Notes under the pieces: generated by a model
Databases searched by the model: none
The model's input: only the letters and a program-made list of their open reading frames with translations
Told to the model about the DNA's origin: nothing
Program-made: the position numbers and the translations under genes
Shown here: one piece after another, positions 1-5,728 of the stretch
How positions within the stretch are numbered: position 1 is the stretch's first letter
Layout of the letters: each line of letters starts with the position of its first letter
Origin: Euryarchaeota archaeon UBA125
Lineage (GTDB): Archaea > Thermoplasmatota > Poseidoniia > Poseidoniales > Thalassarchaeaceae
Assembly: GCA_002502625.1 (NCBI GenBank)
Contig: DAPV01000006.1
Coordinates: forward strand, 1,489-8,718
DNA length: 7,230 nucleotides
Direction of reading: 5' to 3'

Positions 1-590
1 GGGTGATCAACAGGATTCATTGCAACTCCAGAAACAGTTGGATACAACTTACCTCTTGCCTTAGCTCGATAATGAGCAGAACCAGCCTTCATCATTGGTT
101 TATCTGTTCTACCATGTCCACCAAGAACACCGATAGTTGCTCTACAATCGGAATGTAATTCCTTAAGACGTCCGGAAGGAAGACGGATTCGTACTGAATC
201 CCCCATATTCGACTCAACAACTGCTGAGTTACCTCCACTACGTGCAAATTTACCACCATCTCCTGGCCGGGATTCCACATTATTGACAGGAGTACCTTCT
301 GGAATTTGTGATAGTTTAGTGATATTACCTGGACGAAGTGCCACATTATCTCCAATGGCTACTTTCTGTCCTACACCCATCCCTTCTGTTGCGACAATGA
401 AAAATTCATCGCCGTTATCAAAACGGACTCGAGCAAGGGGAGCAGTGTGGACTGGACTATGAACCAAATCTGAAACTGTTGCAACCTCGTCTTCGACACG
501 AGGAACCTTGGATTTACCAGGGAACCTATGGCTACGTACTCGGTTCTTAGGGGACGACCCTCTACGTTGTGCGCGAATTCTCTTACCCAT
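1..590 (-). CDS. rpl2: 50S ribosomal protein uL2 (partial, C-terminus off window)
   Basis: Large-subunit ribosomal protein that binds 23S rRNA near the peptidyl-transferase centre. The protein starts MGKRIRAQRRGSSP, an archaeal/eukaryotic-type uL2 start, and 196 complete codons are visible. The frame leaves the window directly after MNPVDH, which is the beginning of the conserved MNPVDHPHGGG loop. About 40-50 C-terminal residues, including the rest of that loop, are therefore missing. Other uL2 hallmarks seen are the VHSPVHTAPLARV stretch, RPGDGGKFARSGG and GGHGRTDKP. The ATG at 590-588 lies 14 bases after the uL23 stop, and a GGTGGTG Shine-Dalgarno-like run at 603-597 sits 6 bases before it. 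It is the last visible gene of the ribosomal operon. Identification is very secure. Confidence 0.97.
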   Translation of the reverse strand, partial: MGKRIRAQRRGSSPKNRVRSHRFPGKSKVPRVEDEVATVSDLVHSPVHTAPLARVRFDNGDEFFIVATEGMGVGQKVAIGDNVALRPGNITKLSQIPEGTPVNNVESRPGDGGKFARSGGNSAVVESNMGDSVRIRLPSGRLKELHSDCRATIGVLGGHGRTDKPMMKAGSAHYRAKARGKLYPTVSGVAMNPVDH

Positions 591-604
591 ATCTTACACC
601 ACCA

Positions 605-895
605 TTAGAATGCGCCGAGTTTCAGCGCAGCCTCCTCCGCATCATAGCCTTCTGCTAACTTAACACTGGCATGCTTACCAGTCTTCATAATTCGAGTATT
701 TACCTTACTTACTTTAACTTCAAGTAATTCTTCTATAGCCGCTTTAATATCAGCCTTAGTAGCACGACGTCGAACAATAAATTCAATTCGATTGTTATTT
801 TCCTTGTAATAGCCATCAGGATCTGCAACCCTTCGAGCATTGAGAGATTTCTCAGTAATCCAAGGAGAAAGAATCACATCATATGGGTCAACCAT
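605..895 (-). CDS. rpl23: 50S ribosomal protein uL23
   Basis: Small (96 aa) 23S rRNA-binding protein located at the ribosomal exit tunnel, where in archaea it helps dock the signal recognition particle and translocon. Family marks are the N-terminal DPYDVILSPWITEKS, then RIEFIVRRRATKADIKAAIEELLEVKVSKVNT and the GKHASVKL segment; the length is normal for archaea. An insertion of roughly ten residues (ARRVADPDGYYKENNN, about residues 20-35) lengthens the first loop compared with the shortest archaeal versions. The ATG at 895-893 is preceded by a strong Shine-Dalgarno sequence that overlaps the uL4 stop. The gap to uL4 is 4 bases, so the two genes are almost certainly cotranscribed and probably translationally coupled. 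Confidence 0.97.
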   Translation of the reverse strand: MVDPYDVILSPWITEKSLNARRVADPDGYYKENNNRIEFIVRRRATKADIKAAIEELLEVKVSKVNTRIMKTGKHASVKLAEGYDAEEAALKLGAF

Positions 896-898
896 TTT

Positions 899-906
899 AT
901 CACCTC
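899..906 (-). promoter_or_regulatory. Ribosome binding site of uL23, embedded in the uL4 stop
   Basis: Read on the minus strand, 906-899 is GAGGTGAT, an almost full match to the anti-Shine-Dalgarno end of archaeal 16S rRNA, 3 bases before the uL23 ATG. It contains the last sense codon (AGG) and the stop codon (TGA, 902-900) of uL4. A ribosome terminating on uL4 therefore sits on the uL23 initiation signal, which suggests coupled, balanced synthesis of the two proteins. Confidence 0.8.
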
Positions 907-1715
907 ATTTCTCCTAATGCTTCTTTGGTAAAGACTGTCAAACGACCAACATCTCCACCTGGAGCCAGATGTTCTGCTGAAAGATCCTTAGCAACAACAA
1001 CATCTACTCCTGGAACATTACTAGCCGCTTTACCGATAGAAGACTTGTCCGAAACAACCAGAAGAACACTCTTAGGAGTTTTTCTACGACGTCCCCGCAT
1101 CTTTCCTTTTCCAGCACGAATACTTCGTCCATTTCTAGCACGTTCTAGGTCTTCGCCTATTCCTATAGCATCCATCATTGCAATAAATCGCTGAGTTCCC
1201 TGATTAAGATCGAATTCTTCGATACTACCTTTAGAACCCTCGATAACAATTGGGAAAGATACTTCTGAATCAAATCGATGACCTCGAGAACGTACCATGT
1301 CCCCTCGAGCTGTAGCTGCCAAAGCACTATCTCTAGCCGCTCTGCGTTCTTTTGTGTTCATCTTCTGACTCCAATCCTTAGCTACCTTAGGGCCATGAGC
1401 TCGGCGACCTCCACGAGTATGAGGATTTTCAGCACCCTCTCTAGAACCTGCGCGACGCATAATTCGGCTAACACCTCGACCCTTGCCCCACCATTCTACT
1501 GAATGTTTCATTCCAGCAACTGGTTTACGACGTCCTTGATGTTCACGATGACCATATGCTTGACGCCGGTTAGCACGAGAAGAATGAACTGCTCTTCGAA
1601 CTAAATCTTCACGAACTGAAGATTCAAAGGAATCAGGCATAGAAATAGATGAACCAGAATCAACAGATACAGATACACCATCGCTAAAGGAAATAGATAG
1701 GCTATTTGTCTTCAT
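900..1715 (-). CDS. rpl4: 50S ribosomal protein uL4
   Basis: Large-subunit protein (271 aa) whose long basic loop reaches into the exit tunnel. Diagnostic stretches are the tunnel loop, about residues 46-107 (RANRRQAYGHREHQGRRKP through GKGRGVSRIMRRAGSREGAE to RGGRRAHGP), then DWSQKMNTKERRAARDSALAATA and the C-terminal Rossmann-like part with PKSVLLVVSD and the end LTVFTKEALGEMR. It is archaeal in type. The N-terminus is odd: 13 of the first 33 residues are serine, where archaeal uL4 normally has an ordinary beta-strand segment. The ATG at 1715-1713 is 2 bases after the uL3 stop, with a weak GGGGGT Shine-Dalgarno-like run (1727-1722) inside the uL3 terminal codons. In bacteria uL4 autoregulates its operon through the leader; nothing here proves that for this archaeon. 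Confidence 0.96.
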   Translation of the reverse strand: MKTNSLSISFSDGVSVSVDSGSSISMPDSFESSVREDLVRRAVHSSRANRRQAYGHREHQGRRKPVAGMKHSVEWWGKGRGVSRIMRRAGSREGAENPHTRGGRRAHGPKVAKDWSQKMNTKERRAARDSALAATARGDMVRSRGHRFDSEVSFPIVIEGSKGSIEEFDLNQGTQRFIAMMDAIGIGEDLERARNGRSIRAGKGKMRGRRRKTPKSVLLVVSDKSSIGKAASNVPGVDVVVAKDLSAEHLAPGGDVGRLTVFTKEALGEMR

Positions 1716-1717
1716 GA

Positions 1718-2800
1718 TTAGACCCCCTGCTTACTCGATGTACTGACATATGTTATCTCAACAGGAGGTTTTTCTCCCTGAGATCGGGTAGCATCTCTAA
1801 ATCTAAGAAGGCGCTTGGAAGGACCAGGTAAACTACCCTTCACAATTACATATTGATTTTTGACTTCACCGTACTTCAAGAATCCACCAGCAGGTGTAAT
1901 CTCATTTTCGTCAGGAGTCGAAATACGGAGAAGACGTTTATTGTATTCTGTACGATGATGGAATCCAACTTGTCCAGCTTGAGGAACAGTGGAACGAACA
2001 TAACCTGTACCGAAATCACCGAGGTTTCCTGCTTGGCGTCTTCTCTTACTGTTCTTATGGCTCAAGAGTTTTACACCCCATCGCTTAACAGAACCTTGGA
2101 AACCCTTGCCCTTAGTGATACCAATTATGTCTACATCTTGACCTTCAGAATATACATCTGTGAATTCTATTTCTTGACCTAGACGTTCTTTTGCCCAATC
2201 AAGTTGGGAAGATGCATCTCCTCCTGTTAATCCAAGTTCCATAATCTCAGGTGTCTTTGAAGGAGAACCACTAACCATTGTAGGTTGAGTAGCAACCAAA
2301 ACTCGTACTTCTTCAAGAACCATGTCCTTCAAAGAGTCGAAATTAGCGTCAGCGTCATGATTTTTAGGCTTAGGTTGACGTCCGGCTCGCTTTGCTGGCT
2401 TATATCCTTCAGGAAGACTCTCAGCCTTTGAACGATTAGCTAAGCGAGGAAATAGACCTACTACATTTTCATCTAATGAATCAGAATCTGCCCAAGATTC
2501 TCCTGCTGTTTGTAGACCATATGGGGTCATGTGATAACCACGAACTGCAAGAACACGAATAGGAGGGACTTCTACTACTGTAACAGCAGTACGAAGTTCT
2601 GCTCCAGCACTTGGAGAATATGGATTTAGATCCCTCATTAGGATGTGAGTCATTCCTGCTTTCCATCCTGCAAAACCTTGTACTTTTACTTCATCAGAAT
2701 CAGTAGCAGGCCAAGATTTTACTCGACCATGTTGTCTATTAGCACGCTTACGCGGACTAAACGCCATGCTACCTCTACGGGGTCGGTGCTTATCGGCCAT
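1718..2800 (-). CDS. rpl3: 50S ribosomal protein uL3
   Basis: Early-assembly large-subunit protein (360 aa) and first gene of the ribosomal operon. It starts MADKHRPRRGSMAFSPRKRA, the classic archaeal uL3 N-terminus. Later marks are GFAGWKAGMTHILMRD (about 42-57), the family core GITKGKGFQGSVKRWGVK (about 227-244, including the W-finger that approaches the peptidyl-transferase centre), the HKNSKRRRQAGN stretch and GQVGFHHRTEYNKR (about 277-290). The frame can be extended 5 codons upstream to a TTG at 2815. The ATG at 2800 is chosen because the protein then starts exactly like its homologues and because GGAGG at 2813-2809 would lie inside the longer version. The length is slightly above the usual 330-350 aa; the extra residues lie in a charged middle segment (about 120-160). 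Confidence 0.97.
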   Translation of the reverse strand: MADKHRPRRGSMAFSPRKRANRQHGRVKSWPATDSDEVKVQGFAGWKAGMTHILMRDLNPYSPSAGAELRTAVTVVEVPPIRVLAVRGYHMTPYGLQTAGESWADSDSLDENVVGLFPRLANRSKAESLPEGYKPAKRAGRQPKPKNHDADANFDSLKDMVLEEVRVLVATQPTMVSGSPSKTPEIMELGLTGGDASSQLDWAKERLGQEIEFTDVYSEGQDVDIIGITKGKGFQGSVKRWGVKLLSHKNSKRRRQAGNLGDFGTGYVRSTVPQAGQVGFHHRTEYNKRLLRISTPDENEITPAGGFLKYGEVKNQYVIVKGSLPGPSKRLLRFRDATRSQGEKPPVEITYVSTSSKQGV

Positions 2801-2808
2801 GTTCGTTT

Positions 2809-2813
2809 CCTCC
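2809..2813 (-). promoter_or_regulatory. Shine-Dalgarno site that sets the uL3 start
   Basis: On the minus strand 2813-2809 reads GGAGG, 8 bases before the ATG at 2800. It overlaps the alternative upstream TTG start region (2815), which argues that initiation is at 2800. Confidence 0.8.
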
Positions 2814-2838
2814 AATTATTTGTTAATACAGTACAGAG

Positions 2839-3005
2839 GCCGAAAATCGGCATGTCCAGTCCCGAATTGCGCAGGAGTAACCGTGACACACAACGGCTTC
2901 AGCGAATGCCTCAGCCGTGTGCCGGGATGTTGTTACAGAGCCCGTCAGTGTCTGGTTACTCGCGGTACGAGCGACCCTCCGACCGTAGTTGACTATATCA
3001 ACGGT
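2839..3005 (-). ncRNA. Candidate structured leader or small RNA upstream of uL3
   Basis: Four stem-loops follow one another on the strand transcribed towards uL3. Hairpin 1 (3005-2982) has ACC/GGT and GTTGA/TCAAC stems around a TATAG loop, with a 3-base bulge. Hairpin 2 (2976-2954) has CTCG/CGAG closed outside by GGT/ACC. Hairpin 3 (2921-2889) has a CAC/GTG base, an ACGGCT/AGCCGT stem, a tandem G-A/G-A mismatch, then GGC/GCT closing an ATTC loop. Hairpin 4 (2851-2839) is a perfect GCCGA/TCGGC stem with a 3-base loop, about 40 bases before the uL3 ATG. Hairpin 3 is better formed on the minus strand, because there it gains a G-U pair and G-A mismatches that become A-C and U-C on the plus strand. 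I infer an mRNA leader, possibly used for ribosomal-protein feedback, or a separate small RNA. No known RNA family was recognised. Confidence 0.4.
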
Positions 3006-3040
3006 TCGACTCAATTTACACTCTGTTCGACGCACGTATC

Positions 3041-3080
3041 CTCATTTGCACTTACTTTTTCAATTGTAAACATTTTCTAC
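3041..3080. promoter_or_regulatory. A+T-rich putative promoter zone
   Basis: The stretch holds a run of five T's, the palindrome CAATTG and TTGTAAAC on the plus strand, against a G+C-rich flank. A TATA/BRE-like element here could serve the helicase, whose ATG is only about 25-60 bases away and has no Shine-Dalgarno sequence, as in a leaderless or short-leader archaeal transcript. Read on the minus strand it could equally start the uL3 operon, which would give a leader of about 200 bases or more. No exact TATA consensus is present, so this is a weak call. Confidence 0.3.
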
Positions 3081-3103
3081 CCTGACGAATCACGACAGAC
3101 TCC

Positions 3104-4867
3104 ATGCCACCGACGATATCCCATCCTCTCCTCGTGGAGAATGAGATTGAAGCAAGGGCTTACCAACTAGAAGCGACGAACGCATCATTATCATCATCAA
3201 CATTATTGGTGTTACCTACAGCTATGGGTAAAACTGCAGTACAATGGATGGTAATAGCAGAAACTCTTCGAACAAATGATGGGATGGCCCTACTTCTAGC
3301 CCCCACTAATGCGCTAGTAGATCAGCAACATCGAGGTCTTGAAAGAGTAATGAATCTCCAAGATGGAGAAACAATTGCTAGAATGACGGGAGCAATTCCT
3401 CCAACAAAGAGAAAGGGTGCTTGGGAGGAACATAGGATAGTTGTTGCCACCCCTCAAGTAGTTAGAAATGATGCACAGAATGGCATTCTAAACTTATCTA
3501 AAGTATCTGTATTAATAGTCGATGAAGCACATCGTGCTACCGGCAATGCCGCAGTTGCTCAAGTAGGAGACATGCTAATGGATGCAAATAGAAATGCGAC
3601 TATTCTTGGAGCAACAGCAAGTCCTGGATGGAATGTATTAGCAGTTGAAGAAGTATGTGAAAGATTGCACTTAGAAGGCATACATGTTAGAGGCTCAGAT
3701 GAACCTATGCTTAAGCCATATGCCTCACCTTTAGAAATCGAAGAAATCCGAGTACCTGTTCCTAGCGAATTGAGAGAAATGGCTTCTCCTCTCGAGAATT
3801 GGTTAGAAGCCATCGTTTCTAGAGAAAGAAGGTTAGGACATTATATCCGTTCAGGAATAATTTCTATGGGAGGATTGAATGAAGCAATGAAAAGAGTTCA
3901 AGCAGCAATCGCCCGTGATGAAAGAATCGCATATCGAAGTGCAGGAGACCTTGGAATTGCAATAAGGCTACACAATCTTTCGAATTTATTGGTCTGTCAG
4001 GGAATTGCAGCAAGTAGAGAAGCAATAAGAAGAATGCAAATTCGATTGAATTTGAAGGAAAAGGGTGAAAGAAAACTAAAGGAGTTCTTGGATGATCCGA
4101 GGATTAGGAACTTAGAAGCAAGACTAGAGGATATGGAGGAAATACATAGTAAAGTATCGTTTACTAGACGCGTCATAAGGCAAGAAATAAGTAGAAATCC
4201 AGATGGTAGGATGATAATTTTTGCAAATTATAGAGATACAGTTGCAGCAATAGTTTCGTTTATTGAAGATATTCCTGGTGTCAAACCAACACCATTTGTA
4301 GGGCAAGCAAATAGAGATAAAGACGGTATGTCTCATTCAGAACAAATCAAACGATTGGATGCATTTAGAAACGGAGAATACAATGTATTGGTAGCAACTT
4401 CAGTTGGAGAAGAAGGACTAGACATTCCAAGAGCAGATCTAGTATTATTCTATGAACCAGTAGGAAGCGAAATACGAACAATACAACGTAGAGGTAGAAC
4501 TGGAAGACACAATAGTGGAACAGTATATGTTCTAATCGCGCAGGATACTAGAGATGAGGGAGCAACAGCTGCTGCTGCTAAACGTGAGGAAAGAATGCTT
4601 ATCGCCATCAGGCGAGTAAAGAATAAAAGAAATTCATTTAATCCAGACTTAGAGTTATTATCTTCATTCTCTATTGTTGAGGATGGAAAGGAAATTAATG
4701 CAAAAGAATTTGTTCAATCAGAAAGAAATAGACTACGTGAAGAATTAGAAGAAGTTGACGAAACACCAGTATTAGAATCAGATACAAAAGAAGAAGATCA
4801 ACATCCGCCAATATCTCCAGAGAGAAGAAGGCGAATAGGACAGAGTGGAATAGAAGAATGGTACTGA
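3104..4867 (+). CDS. hef: Hef-type (FANCM/MPH1-like) SF2 helicase without nuclease domain
   Basis: A 587-aa DNA helicase/translocase of the archaeal Hef family, which acts on stalled or branched replication forks. Motifs in order: Q-motif-like ARAYQ (17-21), Walker A PTAMGKT (38-44), Ia APTNALVDQQ (66-75), Walker B DEAH (140-143), III GATASPG (169-175), a long helical insert typical of Hef/FANCM (about 215-355), IV RMIIFANYRDTV (369-380), V VATSVGEEGLDIP (430-442) and VI QRRGRTGR (461-468). The segment FYEPVGSEIRTIQRRGRTGR is very characteristic of Hef. Full Hef proteins are longer (roughly 750 aa) with an XPF-like nuclease and HhH domain at the C-terminus; here the protein ends in a charged tail and the octapeptide QSGIEEWY (580-587), a good PIP-box for PCNA binding. 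There is no Shine-Dalgarno site; the start is supported by the Hef-like HPLLVENEIEARAYQ beginning. The stop abuts the stop of the convergent gene. Confidence 0.93.
   Translation: MPPTISHPLLVENEIEARAYQLEATNASLSSSTLLVLPTAMGKTAVQWMVIAETLRTNDGMALLLAPTNALVDQQHRGLERVMNLQDGETIARMTGAIPPTKRKGAWEEHRIVVATPQVVRNDAQNGILNLSKVSVLIVDEAHRATGNAAVAQVGDMLMDANRNATILGATASPGWNVLAVEEVCERLHLEGIHVRGSDEPMLKPYASPLEIEEIRVPVPSELREMASPLENWLEAIVSRERRLGHYIRSGIISMGGLNEAMKRVQAAIARDERIAYRSAGDLGIAIRLHNLSNLLVCQGIAASREAIRRMQIRLNLKEKGERKLKEFLDDPRIRNLEARLEDMEEIHSKVSFTRRVIRQEISRNPDGRMIIFANYRDTVAAIVSFIEDIPGVKPTPFVGQANRDKDGMSHSEQIKRLDAFRNGEYNVLVATSVGEEGLDIPRADLVLFYEPVGSEIRTIQRRGRTGRHNSGTVYVLIAQDTRDEGATAAAAKREERMLIAIRRVKNKRNSFNPDLELLSSFSIVEDGKEINAKEFVQSERNRLREELEEVDETPVLESDTKEEDQHPPISPERRRRIGQSGIEEWY
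4841..4864 (+). other. C-terminal PIP-box (PCNA-interaction motif) of the helicase
   Basis: The last eight codons encode QSGIEEWY, matching Q-x-x-hydrophobic-x-x-aromatic-aromatic, the PCNA-interacting peptide. It follows an acidic stretch (about 546-566) and a basic RRRR patch (574-577), and lies at the extreme C-terminus where archaeal PIP-boxes are commonly found. Function is inferred from the motif alone. Confidence 0.65.
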
Positions 4868-5728
4868 TTAGTTACCAATAACGGAAATTCGTGTTTTTAG
4901 TTGGGCTAGACGAGTATTGAAATGACCCATTGAAAATGCTAACAGTTCGGTAAAATGTATTACTGGAATCGAAGTATTTTCACCAGATACTTTACCTGCT
5001 TTTACTTGATAAACATCTAAGACTGAATGAGATAGAGTACAGATACTGACTAGTAAATCCGCCCCCTCGCTTTTTGCTTCTGATAAAACTGCAGCAGTCT
5101 GTTTGAGTGCAGTTGATTCTTCTGAAAGAAGACTAGGGACACCTACACTTTGAGTTCGGTAAGTGAGAGAAACAGGATCTCCGCCTAATGCCTCAATTAC
5201 ATTTTCAAGATAATTAGGCTGAAAAACATCATCTTTACCACAAGCACCTTTCCTCTGAATATTAGGACCATAATATCCAGCAATAGAGAGGTTAATTGGA
5301 TTTTTTACCATTTCACTTAATTTTTCTAAACCAATTTCCTCAACAATCACATGTAGAAGATGTCGAACTTCGGTCTCTCCTGAGAATGACTTACCACATG
5401 TCTCCACCAATACATTGTTTATTTCCCTCAAAAGATTAGGATTAGAACGAAGAGTAGTAAGATCTTCAAAAAGAATACCTGCAGTAGTTGCACAAGGAGT
5501 AACTATCTCCAATCCAAGTTCTTCAGCCATTGCAAAGGTACGAGCGTTAAGAGTCAATTGAAGACGACGATTAGCTTGACGAATAATGCCTCCACCACAA
5601 CTTGTAGCACCATCTAAAGGAATAAGGTTGATTCCTAATGTTTTGACTGCAGGAATAACTGTGTCTGCGACTTCTTGTGCACTACTATGTGCGACATTTC
5701 CAGGATGGTAAGCATAATTCATTGGCAT
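4868..5728 (-). CDS. HdrB/SdhE-like CCG-domain protein with degenerate Fe-S sites
   Basis: A 286-aa two-repeat CCG-domain protein related to heterodisulfide reductase subunit B and archaeal succinate dehydrogenase SdhE. Family marks remain throughout: YAYHPG at the start, ARTFAMAEELGLEIVTPCA (62-80), VRHLLHVIVEEIGL (121-134), the YYG of repeat 2 (152-154), VIEALGGDPV (177-186), EAKSEGADLLVSIC (217-230) and the C-terminal IPVIHFTELLAFSMG. Most cluster cysteines are replaced. In repeat 1 PGC is PGN (N11), CCG is SCG (S43, C44) and CxxC is CATT (C79, T82). In repeat 2 YYGC is YYGP (P155), CCG is SVG (S194, V195) and CxxC is CTLS (C230, S233). Only three of ten canonical cysteines survive, so a normal non-cubane [4Fe-4S] centre is unlikely. 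The start ATG overlaps the upstream stop by one base (TGATG), with GGTGG at 5739-5735, indicating coupled translation with the flavodoxin/SdhB-like partner. The frame is intact and full length. Confidence 0.85.
   Translation of the reverse strand: MPMNYAYHPGNVAHSSAQEVADTVIPAVKTLGINLIPLDGATSCGGGIIRQANRRLQLTLNARTFAMAEELGLEIVTPCATTAGILFEDLTTLRSNPNLLREINNVLVETCGKSFSGETEVRHLLHVIVEEIGLEKLSEMVKNPINLSIAGYYGPNIQRKGACGKDDVFQPNYLENVIEALGGDPVSLTYRTQSVGVPSLLSEESTALKQTAAVLSEAKSEGADLLVSICTLSHSVLDVYQVKAGKVSGENTSIPVIHFTELLAFSMGHFNTRLAQLKTRISVIGN

Larger units (their letters stand above)
2801..3103. other. Divergent intergenic region between uL3 and the helicase
   Basis: This 303-base stretch separates two divergently transcribed genes and must hold both promoters. 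No convincing protein is encoded: the frames that are open here show no recognisable family and mostly run over the ends of the flanking genes. Composition is uneven. By hand count 2881-3000 is about 57% G+C, while 3041-3080 is about 27% G+C. The G+C-rich part contains four stem-loops (listed separately) and the A+T-rich part is the best place for promoter elements. I find no tRNA, rRNA, RNase P or SRP RNA signature in it. Confidence 0.85.

Noticed and set aside
92..355. Minus-strand open frame inside the uL2 region
   Set aside because: It lies in a different frame of the unmistakable uL2 gene, which covers 1-590.
2801..2815. Upstream TTG start giving uL3 five extra residues
   Set aside because: The Shine-Dalgarno GGAGG falls inside that extension, and archaeal uL3 proteins start at MADKH.
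2889..2921. Kink-turn (L7Ae-binding) motif in hairpin 3
   Set aside because: The tandem G-A pairs are present, but the three-base bulge next to them is missing; only a single bulged base occurs, six pairs away.
2920..3030. Possible tRNA, prompted by GGTTCGAC at 3003-3010
   Set aside because: The bases around the T-loop-like string do not form a T-stem, and no acceptor or anticodon stem could be matched on either strand.
2823..3035. A 70-residue minus-strand frame upstream of uL3
   Set aside because: No family resemblance, no clear Shine-Dalgarno sequence, and it coincides with the G+C-rich stem-loop region, which better explains the open frame.
2645..3170. Overlapping plus-strand open frames spanning the uL3 start and the intergenic region
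   Set aside because: They overlap the secure uL3 gene and the secure helicase start, show no recognisable family and have no ribosome binding site.
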